NCBI GenBank assembly: GCA_965228415.1
Contig: OZ245814.1
Coordinates: 7,130,001 to 7,194,000, forward strand
DNA length: 64,000 nt
Source: Agaribacillus sp965228415
GTDB lineage: Bacteria > Bacteroidota > Bacteroidia > Cytophagales > Cyclobacteriaceae
Direction: 5' to 3'
The position numbers and the translations under genes were made by a program. The notes below the pieces were generated by a model. It was not told the DNA's origin. It saw nothing but the letters and a program-made list of their open reading frames with translations, and did not search any database. Below are positions 55,987-64,000 of this stretch, one piece after another (position 1 is the first letter of the stretch; each line of letters starts with the position of its first letter).

Positions 55987-57627
55987 ATGAAACAGAAAAA
56001 ACCGCTATATCTCCTGAAATTGCTTTTCCTGGTGTGTATATGTTTAAGCCAAATGATGGTTTGTGGCCAGACTTACAACATTGTCTGGATTACCTGTGAA
56101 GATATGAGCCCGCGGTTGGGATGCTATGGGGATAATACCGTGCCCACGCCGAACATTGACCGTTTGGCTGCGGAAGGAGTATTATATAATCAGGCTTTTG
56201 CCTCCTACGGTGTATGTGCGCCAAGCCGTCATACGCTGATTACAGGTATGTATCCTACTTCGACGGGAGCCATGGCAATGCGTACCTGGAAACGGACAAG
56301 TGCGCTTGATAAAATTACCGATCCGGCGCTACTTGCTATTCCAACCTACGAAGCAACGCCACCGGCCGGAGTGAAATGTTTCTCTGAGTATTTTCGGGCG
56401 GCGGGTTATTATTGTACAAACAACAAAAAAACAGATTACCAATTCAGGGATCCGGTTACGGCCTGGGATGAGAGCAGTGCAACAGCACACTGGCGGAACA
56501 GGCCAACTGCGGAAATGCCCTTTTTCGCCATATTCAACAATACGATAACACATGAAAGTGGCACTTTTAAGCCCCGTTCCAAAAGTGTATGTGATCCGGC
56601 ATCTATCCATATTCCACCCTATTACCTTGATATACCATCTGTGCGGCAGGATATGGCCAGGCAGTATGATAATATCGCCGCTATGGATCAATGGGTTGGC
56701 GGTATATTGGCACAGCTGGAGGAAGACGGGCTACTGGACAAAACGATTGTGATATTTTTTAGTGATCATGGAGACGGCCTGCCGCGTGCCAAACGCTGGG
56801 TTTATGATTCCGGTATTCGGGTGCCGATGATTATCCGGTGGCCTCACAAAAAATTGGGAGGAACGGTTAATAATGAATTGGTAAGCTTTGTTGATTTTGC
56901 GCCCAGCATGCTGTCGCTGGCAGGGCTGGCAATCCCCGATTACATGGAGGGACAGGCTTTTTTAGGCGCTGAAAAAAAAGAGCCCAGAAAATACATTTAT
57001 GCCTTCAGGGATCGTATGGATCCGGCACCTGAAAATATTCGCGCGGTCAGGGACAAGCAATTCAAATACGTACGAAATTATCGCCCGGAGCTACCATACA
57101 TTGGTTACATTCCGTATCGCGATCAGGCAGCGATGATGCAAGATATTCTGAAACTGAAGGAGTCTAATGAACTGGGGCCGGATCAATGGCAGTTTTGGGC
57201 GCAAAGCAAGCCGCTTGAAGAGTTGTATGACCTTAATCAGGATCCTCATGAAATCAACAATCTGGCGAGTGACCCTACATATTTTCCTAAACTGCTGGAA
57301 TTAAGGCAGGCCCACGAGGCCTGGACCGCCAAATACGGAGATTTGGGTCAAATGCCTGAGACAGCACTTATTAAAAAGCTCTGGCCCCCGGATGGGAAAC
57401 AACCTGTAACCGCCGCGCCGGTTTTTAAAATACAAAATGAAATGGCCTCCATTAGTTGTGCTACGGAAGGTAGTTCCATTGCATATCGGCTGGATGGCCG
57501 CGGTTTGTGGCAGCTTTATACACAACCTTTTGAAACCAGGCAGGCTACCGTGATAGAAGCCCAGGCCATTCGATTGGGATGGAAAAAAAGTGGCATTACA
57601 AGTTATCGGCTAAGTGGGGGGAAATAA
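55987..57627 (+). CDS. Secreted sulfatase (heparan N-sulfatase-like)
   Basis: 546 residues from the ATG at 55987 (MKQKKPLYLLKLLFLVCICL); the longer frame from 55954 has 11 extra residues before the signal peptide. Catalytic motif C77-A-P-S-R (VCAPSRHTLITGMYP), the perfect CxPxR sequence read by formylglycine-generating enzyme. Other marks are NIVWITCEDMSPRLGCYGD (metal binding) and FFSDHGDGLPRAKRWVYDSGIRVPMI. Lengths and motifs resemble the SGSH-like sulfatases of Bacteroidota rather than the copy at 12205. The C-terminal 90 residues (VFKIQNEMASISCATEGSSIAYRLDGRGLW) form a chitobiase-like beta domain. There is no SusCD or maturase adjacent. Confidence 0.92.
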   Translation: MKQKKPLYLLKLLFLVCICLSQMMVCGQTYNIVWITCEDMSPRLGCYGDNTVPTPNIDRLAAEGVLYNQAFASYGVCAPSRHTLITGMYPTSTGAMAMRTWKRTSALDKITDPALLAIPTYEATPPAGVKCFSEYFRAAGYYCTNNKKTDYQFRDPVTAWDESSATAHWRNRPTAEMPFFAIFNNTITHESGTFKPRSKSVCDPASIHIPPYYLDIPSVRQDMARQYDNIAAMDQWVGGILAQLEEDGLLDKTIVIFFSDHGDGLPRAKRWVYDSGIRVPMIIRWPHKKLGGTVNNELVSFVDFAPSMLSLAGLAIPDYMEGQAFLGAEKKEPRKYIYAFRDRMDPAPENIRAVRDKQFKYVRNYRPELPYIGYIPYRDQAAMMQDILKLKESNELGPDQWQFWAQSKPLEELYDLNQDPHEINNLASDPTYFPKLLELRQAHEAWTAKYGDLGQMPETALIKKLWPPDGKQPVTAAPVFKIQNEMASISCATEGSSIAYRLDGRGLWQLYTQPFETRQATVIEAQAIRLGWKKSGITSYRLSGGK

Positions 57628-57662
57628 CCTGAGATTTGCGAGTACCTGACAAGCGTGGCTAT

Positions 57663-59069
57663 TTATTTTTGAGGTACCAGCTCCTTGTCGTAAATAGCTT
57701 CCAGGATATTATAGGCCGCCTCTCTGCCATCTAGGGCCGCGGTGACCACCAGGTCGGCTCCTCTGACACCATCTCCGCCGGCATAAACGCGTTCTTTGGT
57801 GGTTTGATTGTTATCGTCCGTAATAATGCCGCCCCACTGGTTGGTTTCGATGCCATTTTGTGTTAAAAAATCCAGCTTTTCATTGTTGAACCCCAGCGCC
57901 AGAATTACCACCTCGGCGTATTCGTTTTCTTCAGACCCTTCCAGCTCAATTATTTTCCTTCTTCCATCTTCTCCGGGTCTTGTCAGTTCTGTACTTATAA
58001 ATTTCATTCCCCTGATGATATCATTTTGATCAGCGATAAATCCTTTCGGACTTTTTTGGAAAATGAATTCCACCCCCTCTTCTTTGGCGCATTCTACCTC
58101 TTTTTTGCTGCCAGGCATGTTTTCTTCATCGCGGCGATAAAAACATTTAACGCTGGTAGCTCCTTCTCTTACAGCCGTTCTGACACAGTCCATCGCCGTA
58201 TCGCCGCCACCTACTACAATGACCTTTTTTCCTTTGACATTGTATTTTGCATCATGCTTTTTGCCAAACAGTTTCTTTTGAATATTGGTTAAAAAGGGAA
58301 TGGCCATGTAAACATTTTCGCTGTTGTACCCGTGGTAATTAAGTACTTTTCCTTCCAGAGCGCCTATCCCCAAAAATACGGCGTCGTGGTTTTCATAAAT
58401 TTCTTCAAAGGAAATACCTTCTCCGATATTCACTTTCAGGTGTAATTCCATGCCCGCCTTTTTAAGCATATCGATTCGACGATTGACAGCCTCCTTTTCC
58501 AGTTTGAACCCCGGGATACCGTAAGTTAACAACCCACCCGGCTCATCGGCCTTTTCATAGACTACCGGCTTAATTCCCCCTTTCAGCAAATAGTTGGCAC
58601 AGGACAAGCCCGCTGGCCCGGATCCGATGATGGCCACCTTTTTTCCTTTGGTTAATTCGGGGTATTCAATTTTGTAGCCGCTGTCAAAACCATTTTCAGT
58701 GATGGCTACCTCAATCGAGCCGATAGTAATAGCACCATGGCCATCGTTCAAAGTACAGGCGCCCTCACATAGCCGGCTGTGTGGACAGATTCTTCCCAGG
58801 ATCTCCGGAAATGGCGAAGTTTCATTAGAGATGTCAAACGCCTGCTTAGGATCCTTTTCAGCGATGAACTTTAACCACTGTGGAATATTGTTGCTGAGTG
58901 GGCACCCCAGGGAGCTGCAGTAGGGATTACCACATTGCAGGCACCTGCTGGCCTGTACACCCGCTTCTTCCTCCTTATAAATTTCAAATATCTCATTGAA
59001 ATTATCGAGCCTGGCGTTGGTCGGCTTTTTTAATGGATCAATCCGCTCTATGGTCGTGAATTCGTACAT
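57663..59069 (-). CDS. gltD: Glutamate synthase small subunit
   Basis: 468 residues, usual length. Cysteines for two 4Fe-4S clusters sit in ASRCLQCGNPYCSSLGCPLSNNIP and GRICPHSRLCEGACTLNDG. The FAD site is KKVAIIGSGPAGLSCANYLLKGG, and the NADPH site is KKVIVVGGGDTAMDCVRTAVREGA. AGGDGVRGADLVVTAALDGREAA is the closing FAD segment. It takes electrons from NADPH to the large subunit. It follows gltB after 64 bp in the same direction, the usual arrangement of the two subunits. Confidence 0.95.
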   Translation of the reverse strand: MYEFTTIERIDPLKKPTNARLDNFNEIFEIYKEEEAGVQASRCLQCGNPYCSSLGCPLSNNIPQWLKFIAEKDPKQAFDISNETSPFPEILGRICPHSRLCEGACTLNDGHGAITIGSIEVAITENGFDSGYKIEYPELTKGKKVAIIGSGPAGLSCANYLLKGGIKPVVYEKADEPGGLLTYGIPGFKLEKEAVNRRIDMLKKAGMELHLKVNIGEGISFEEIYENHDAVFLGIGALEGKVLNYHGYNSENVYMAIPFLTNIQKKLFGKKHDAKYNVKGKKVIVVGGGDTAMDCVRTAVREGATSVKCFYRRDEENMPGSKKEVECAKEEGVEFIFQKSPKGFIADQNDIIRGMKFISTELTRPGEDGRRKIIELEGSEENEYAEVVILALGFNNEKLDFLTQNGIETNQWGGIITDDNNQTTKERVYAGGDGVRGADLVVTAALDGREAAYNILEAIYDKELVPQK

Positions 59070-59133
59070 CGCTTTTCTCTTAATTATACTTTATCGTTGT
59101 CAAAAGGTTTAAGCCGCTATTTACCGGCAAAAA

Positions 59134-62100
59134 CTAGTTGCCATCCATTGGATTCAAAGGTGATTTCATATCCTTTGAGGTCACCATCCAGAAGAATCTG
59201 ATTTCTTCACTAAAATAACCAATAATATTCTTAGCGACAGGGCTACCGGTTTTATTATAGTGACTATTTAAGATACGTTTCAGGTAATATCTCGCCTCGT
59301 CGGCCTCGTCAGTATCAATTCTTTCTATTTTTATGAGCTCCTGGTTGACCTTATCTGTAAAGGACATGGTCTTGTCGTAAACAAAAGCTACGCCTCCGGT
59401 CATACCGGCGCCAAAATTTGAACCGGTAGGGCCCAAAATTACAGCAGTTCCTCCCGTCATATATTCGCAGGGGTGATCACCGGTGCCTTCTACTACTGCC
59501 AGGGCTCCGGAATTCCTCACGGCAAAACGTTCGCCCACCCTACCGGCAACAAATAATTTGCCTCCGGTAGCGCCGTATAAACACGTATTACCGGCGAGAC
59601 TGTAGTCTTGACCATGTTCATCGGGAACAATAACCAATTGCCCCCCGTGCATACCTTTTCCCACATAGTCGTTAGCCGTACCAACCAGCTTAATGCTCAT
59701 ACCATTGCTGGAAAAAGTGCCCAAAGACTGGCCGGCGTATCCGGTTAAGTTAATGTTTAATGTCTTTTTCGGGAGGCCCTTATCTCCGTAAAGTGAGGCA
59801 ACATAACCGCTGATATAAGCGCCAAAGCTTCTATTGGTATTTTTTATTTCTTTTTCTATGGATATTGGGAAATTGCCTTCAATGGCAGGGATCAGTTCCT
59901 TTAAAATTTCTTTTTCGAAATCGTTTTTATCAAAGGGGTCATTTTTCTTTTTATTATGGAGGTTTTCACCCTCTACATTGACCAATACACTGCTAAAGTC
60001 AAACTTTCCGGCCATTTCGCAGTCAATGACAGACAGCAGTTGCGACTGCCCGATAATATCATCCAACTTTTCATAACCCAGACGGGCTAAAATTTCTCTT
60101 ACTTCTTCCGCCATGTTGGTAAGATAGTTCACGATCCCCTTAACGGTGCCAACATAATATTCGCGAAGCATTTCATCCTGAGTAGCAATTCCTACGCTAC
60201 ATTTGTTAAGGTGACAAACCCTGAGGATTTTACATCCCACCGTAGATAACAACACGGTGCCAAAGGCATAACTTTCAGCGCCGAGGATAGCGGCTTTAAC
60301 AATATCCAGCCCGGTTTTTAGCCCACCATCTGTTTGCAATTCCACTGAACTTCTCAGGCCGTTAGCTTTTAATGCATTGTGCGCTTCACTTAATCCGGTT
60401 TCCCATGGGTTTCCGGCGAATTTAATAGAATTTAATTGTGCCGCACCGGTACCGCCATCCGAGCCTGAAACAATTATTTTGTCGGCATAGGCTTTTGCTA
60501 CACCCACCGCAATCGTACCGACACCTACGGTGGAAACTAATTTTACACTTACGTTGGCGTCCGGGTTAACCTGTTTTAGATCGAATATAAGCTGAGCCAG
60601 GTCTTCGATGGAATAGATATCGTGATGCGGCGGAGGCGATATGAGTGTGACACCCGGGTTGGTACATCTCAGTGATGCAATCAGTGGTGATACCTTAGAT
60701 CCGGGCAATTGACCACCTTCACCGGGCTTTGCGCCCTGAGCCACTTTGATTTGTATTTCCGTAGCGCTCCTTAAATATGCCGGGGTTACACCAAATCTAC
60801 CGGAAGCCACTTGCTTGATTTTGGAATTGTGTTTTGTGCCAAATCGCCTGGCATCTTCACCACCTTCTCCGGAATTGGACATGCCGCCAATTTGATTCAT
60901 GGCCTCAGCGATGGCCTCATGGGCTTCCGGCGAGATTGAACCCAGACTCATGGCTGCAGAGCTAAATCGCTTAAAAATGCTGCTTGCAGGCTCAACCTTC
61001 TCGATATCAATAGGCTGCCTGTCTGAATTGATATCAAAAAAGTCCCGGATCATTCGTTGTCCACGATGGTTGATGCGATCTCTGATCAATCCATAATCGT
61101 CGTGGCTCCCGCTGTTGGCAAATTTGTGGATAGAGTGGATAACATCCGGCGAAAAGTCATGGTATTCTCCCTTATCCATATATTTGTAAAAGGAGCCGAC
61201 TTCCAGCGCATAACTCTTTTTAATCCGTAAATGTTTGTAGGCGTTCCTATGATATTGATTAATTCTCTGTTCAATATCTTCGTAATTCAAGCCTGACAGC
61301 AGGTAATAGGAGTTTTTAAAACAGTCCTTAACAACTTCCTCATGCAATCCAATAACGTCAAATAGGCCTGAATTTATGTAACTTTCGATGGTGGCAATGC
61401 CCATCTTGGAAAGAATTTTTAACAGACCGGCATTTAAAGCCTTCGCCAAATTCTTAAAGGCTTGCTTTTTTTCTTTCAAGGACGTTTGCTCATTCCTTTC
61501 AAGAATTTGAAGCACCGTGGCAAATAGCAGGTAAGGAAATACTGCGGTGGCGCCGTATGACAATAAAACTGCGAAGGAATGGGAATCATATACTTCCCCG
61601 GTGATAGCTACCAGCGTAACTTTGCCCCGCAGCTTTTTTTGCTGTAAATGTTGATTCAAATACCCGATAACCATGGCCATGGGCATGGGTTTCTGCTCCG
61701 GTGAAAGGACGCGATCATCCAGAAAAATTATTCTCAGATTTCTTTTGGAAATTCGGTCTTCTATCAGTTGCGCTAAATCCTGCAGGGAGGTTTTTAAGTC
61801 TCCGGTAAATCCGGTTTCAAAGGTTTCACAAAGATATTGAGGATCGAATAAAGAAGTGCCCTTGGTACCAAACGCTTTCAAAACATCAATTTTTTCCTTG
61901 GACAAGACAGGGCTGTTGGTTCTGATCCTATGTGTATTGATCTCCTGTTCCTTAAGGATGTTATTTTTTGCGCCAAGGCTAACCTTGGTAGACATGACCA
62001 CTTTTTCCCTTAACGGATCGATAGGAGGATTGGTAACCTGCGCAAATTTCTGCCTGAAGAAATCAGTAAAATTTCTTTGAACCTTGCTAAAACAAGCAAG

Positions 62101-63555
62101 TGGCGTATCATCACCCATGGAGCCGGTTTCTTCCTTGGCATTATTAATCATGGGTCTGATAATATTTTCTATCGTTTCATAGGTGAAATTATGAAATCGC
62201 TGTAAGGCAGTCAGGTCATCATAGCGGTATTCTTCAAAGTTTTCAAAGTTACGGTCAACGTGTTCCATCAAGTAGGCCTGATTGTCGTTGATCCACTTTG
62301 TGTAGGGGCGTGAGTTTTTAATGTAATTGTTTATCTCGTGGTCTTTAAGGATGGCCCCGTACCTTAAATCAATGCCTATCATCTGTCCGCTCTTCAGTTT
62401 CCCTTGTTCTGCAATGTTGTGTTTTTCAACATCCAGTACGCCATACTCACTACTAATTATGATCCTGTCGTCACGTGTGATGATATATTTTGCAGGCCGT
62501 AATCCATTTCTGTCAAGAATACAACCAATAAACCGTCCATCGGTAAAGTTTAACGCCGCAGGTCCATCCCACGCCTCCATGTTACTTGACGCATATTCGT
62601 AGAATGAACGGAGTTTGGCATCCATATGCGGCGAATTTTGCCAGGGAGCCGGCACCATGCTTCGCGCTGCCTTGAAGAAATCCACGCCATTGTAAATCAA
62701 AAACTCAAAAAAGTTGTCTACCGATGCACTATCGCTTCCGTCCTCTGTCAAAATGGGTAGAATCCTCGATAACTCCTCCTGCGTGTAGGTCGGACTTTCA
62801 AATACCTCAGATAGCGTAACCACGTTAAAACGGTTGGCTTTTATCGCGTTTATTTCACCGTTATGGGCCAGTGTCCTGAATGGCTGTGCCAGACTCCAGC
62901 GGGGTAGGGTATTCGTTGAAAAGCGTTGGTGGAACAAGGCGAAGCTGACTTCAAAGTCTTCCTCCTGGAGGTCCAGGTAAAATGCTTTTAAGAAATGGGG
63001 CATTACCAACCCTTTGTAGGAAATGCTTTTATTGGAAAAAGAGGCAATATAAAAATCCGGGTCGTCAGCGAAGTGATGTTCAATTTCTTTCCTTGTCAGG
63101 TATAGCAGTGCCTTGAATCTTTTGGTGGCAATTGGCGAATTGGGAACCACAAAAGCCTGGATGATATTGGGTTTGCATTCCAGGGCCTGTTTCCCAAGAT
63201 GCTCGTCGTGAATGGGTACATTTCTGAAAAATAGTACCTTAAGATCATTCAGGTCACATTTTTCCTTAAATACTTCCAGGTGTTCATCGGTGGTGGAAAA
63301 AATCATGGCCACTGCAAACTTTTCCGGCAGATCAAATCCATTAAAGGAAGCAATACGATGCATGAATTTGCGGGGCATTGAAAAAAGAAATCCACTACCG
63401 TCCCCGCTTTTTTTGTCAGCGGCAATGGCACCCCTGTGAATCATTCTGCTTAACGCTTCAATAGCATCCAGGGTCATTTGCCTGCTGGGCTGGTTTTTTA
63501 CGTTAGCTATTAGTCCAAACCCACAGTTATCCTTAAAGGTAGTCAGTATATCCAT
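59134..63555 (-). CDS. gltB: Glutamate synthase large subunit
   Basis: 1473 residues. Class II glutaminase domain first: MDILTTFKDN followed by C11-GFGLIAN, so ten residues are removed and C11 becomes the N-terminal nucleophile. The central and FMN domains follow (HHDIYSIEDLAQLIFDLKQ, SGSDGGTGAAQLNSIKFAG), then the 3Fe-4S cysteines in CKILRVCHLNKCSVGIATQ. The C-terminal GXGXG beta-helix holds GTANDYVGKGMHGGQLVIVP and GATGGKLFVAGRVGERFAVRNSGA. It transfers the amide of glutamine to 2-oxoglutarate. The length and order match bacterial GltB of the NADPH type. Confidence 0.96.
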   Translation of the reverse strand: MDILTTFKDNCGFGLIANVKNQPSRQMTLDAIEALSRMIHRGAIAADKKSGDGSGFLFSMPRKFMHRIASFNGFDLPEKFAVAMIFSTTDEHLEVFKEKCDLNDLKVLFFRNVPIHDEHLGKQALECKPNIIQAFVVPNSPIATKRFKALLYLTRKEIEHHFADDPDFYIASFSNKSISYKGLVMPHFLKAFYLDLQEEDFEVSFALFHQRFSTNTLPRWSLAQPFRTLAHNGEINAIKANRFNVVTLSEVFESPTYTQEELSRILPILTEDGSDSASVDNFFEFLIYNGVDFFKAARSMVPAPWQNSPHMDAKLRSFYEYASSNMEAWDGPAALNFTDGRFIGCILDRNGLRPAKYIITRDDRIIISSEYGVLDVEKHNIAEQGKLKSGQMIGIDLRYGAILKDHEINNYIKNSRPYTKWINDNQAYLMEHVDRNFENFEEYRYDDLTALQRFHNFTYETIENIIRPMINNAKEETGSMGDDTPLACFSKVQRNFTDFFRQKFAQVTNPPIDPLREKVVMSTKVSLGAKNNILKEQEINTHRIRTNSPVLSKEKIDVLKAFGTKGTSLFDPQYLCETFETGFTGDLKTSLQDLAQLIEDRISKRNLRIIFLDDRVLSPEQKPMPMAMVIGYLNQHLQQKKLRGKVTLVAITGEVYDSHSFAVLLSYGATAVFPYLLFATVLQILERNEQTSLKEKKQAFKNLAKALNAGLLKILSKMGIATIESYINSGLFDVIGLHEEVVKDCFKNSYYLLSGLNYEDIEQRINQYHRNAYKHLRIKKSYALEVGSFYKYMDKGEYHDFSPDVIHSIHKFANSGSHDDYGLIRDRINHRGQRMIRDFFDINSDRQPIDIEKVEPASSIFKRFSSAAMSLGSISPEAHEAIAEAMNQIGGMSNSGEGGEDARRFGTKHNSKIKQVASGRFGVTPAYLRSATEIQIKVAQGAKPGEGGQLPGSKVSPLIASLRCTNPGVTLISPPPHHDIYSIEDLAQLIFDLKQVNPDANVSVKLVSTVGVGTIAVGVAKAYADKIIVSGSDGGTGAAQLNSIKFAGNPWETGLSEAHNALKANGLRSSVELQTDGGLKTGLDIVKAAILGAESYAFGTVLLSTVGCKILRVCHLNKCSVGIATQDEMLREYYVGTVKGIVNYLTNMAEEVREILARLGYEKLDDIIGQSQLLSVIDCEMAGKFDFSSVLVNVEGENLHNKKKNDPFDKNDFEKEILKELIPAIEGNFPISIEKEIKNTNRSFGAYISGYVASLYGDKGLPKKTLNINLTGYAGQSLGTFSSNGMSIKLVGTANDYVGKGMHGGQLVIVPDEHGQDYSLAGNTCLYGATGGKLFVAGRVGERFAVRNSGALAVVEGTGDHPCEYMTGGTAVILGPTGSNFGAGMTGGVAFVYDKTMSFTDKVNQELIKIERIDTDEADEARYYLKRILNSHYNKTGSPVAKNIIGYFSEEIRFFWMVTSKDMKSPLNPMDGN

Positions 63556-64000
63556 CCTTGCATTTTACAGTAATACAGCCAGTAAATGTAGCTTATCGGC
63601 CGTTTGTTCAACGGATGCCAATTTAAAACCGGCAACTATCAAAATTGATCCTTGCTAAACTTTTAATGATAAAACTTGTTTAGAAATAGTTTTATCGTTA
63701 AACATCGCTCCATATAATGCGCGTGAAATCCTTATAATCACGGTATTAAAAATTGAACGAAATATGAAATTGCGAAATTTGTGTCAAAAGTGGAAATGTT
63801 ATGAGTTTTTTTTATCAGATTTGAAAAATTATTGCATTTATTAAAAAAAAGATCGCCACCATTAAAAATATTTCAGTTTTTTAACATAAAAAAGAGATAA
63901 ATTATTAAAATTTCAACGCCGTGAATTGTTAAAATAATTTAATTCTAAAATATCAATAGTTTTTTAGTATTAAGTTGTTGATTGTCAGTGTTTAACGCTG
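63556..64000. other. Intergenic, 445 bp, gltB promoter region and AT-rich edge
   Basis: The gltB leader carries a large dyad (listed separately). From about 63720 the DNA is strongly AT-rich with A/T runs and no convincing open frame on either strand up to the window end. It may contain the promoter of a gene beyond the window. Confidence 0.4.
63662..63702. promoter_or_regulatory. 15-bp dyad upstream of gltB
   Basis: Left arm TTTAATGATAAAACT (63662-63676) pairs with AGTTTTATCGTTAAA (63688-63702), 14 Watson-Crick pairs and one T-G, with an 11-nt loop. It sits 107-147 bp before the gltB start. No T-run follows on either strand, so a protein operator or mRNA leader structure is more likely than a terminator. 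Confidence 0.45.

Noticed and set aside
1..64000. tRNA, rRNA, CRISPR arrays, prophage or plasmid replication genes
   Set aside because: Looked for throughout the gene-free stretches; none was seen by eye. A dedicated search could still find a small RNA gene.

Overview
The window is a chromosomal segment of a Bacteroidota bacterium, most likely of the Cytophagales or a related order. The evidence is a SusC/SusD pair, a secreted protein with a type IX (Por) sorting tail, two large secreted metzincins, MacB-like permeases without ATPases, a methionine synthase split into two genes under a SAM riboswitch, and few recognisable Shine-Dalgarno sites. The order-level placement is inference. I see no rRNA, tRNA, CRISPR array, prophage or plasmid functions. 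Most genes are housekeeping or ordinary accessory genes; the only clear mobile element is one IS110-family insertion.

Layout. 1-12.0 kb (minus strand): a truncated membrane LytTR-type regulator, a secreted serine hydrolase that overlaps its start, two tandem paralogous zinc metalloproteases, an arginase-family enzyme and a T9SS-secreted protein. 12.2-18.1 kb (plus): a lipoprotein sulfatase, a PLP enzyme, a beta-propeller lipoprotein, a DUF1801 protein, a secreted esterase-like hydrolase and an acetyltransferase, followed by a convergent hydrolase. 19.2-26.0 kb (plus): guaA, a periplasmic-binding-like protein, hemL and a CapD/PglF-like sugar-nucleotide dehydratase. 26.1-27.5 kb: the IS110 transposase with a structured non-coding region upstream. 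27.6-34.0 kb (plus): a WxxGxW-repeat protein, a secreted unknown, then SAM riboswitch, two-part metH and metF, a coherent methionine/one-carbon operon. 34.0-42.5 kb (minus): two MacB-like permeases, TetR, GNAT, a metallo-hydrolase lipoprotein and an aldo/keto reductase. 43.1-48.2 kb (plus): susC-susD with a terminator. 48.4-55.7 kb: a small membrane protein and, on the minus strand, a second TetR, a MuiA-like protein with an inserted SusC-type leader, a second aldo/keto reductase, an FRG-domain protein, DUF1801, SRPBCC and a membrane AraC regulator. 56.0-57.6 kb (plus): a second sulfatase. 57.7-63.6 kb (minus): gltD and gltB, the two subunits of glutamate synthase.

The most interesting signals lie between the genes. 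(1) The DNA upstream of the IS110 transposase has several strong stems, an exact 23-bp direct repeat, and a loop sharing a CT-containing 7-mer with that repeat, as expected of a bridge-RNA locus. (2) A nearly identical 22-nt site lies upstream of both the AraC regulator and the SRPBCC/DUF1801 pair, suggesting autoregulation and a local target. (3) Related TTGAAT-type dyads precede susC, the CapD-like gene and the neighbouring TetR gene. (4) A 15-bp hairpin or operator dyad lies in the gltB leader region.
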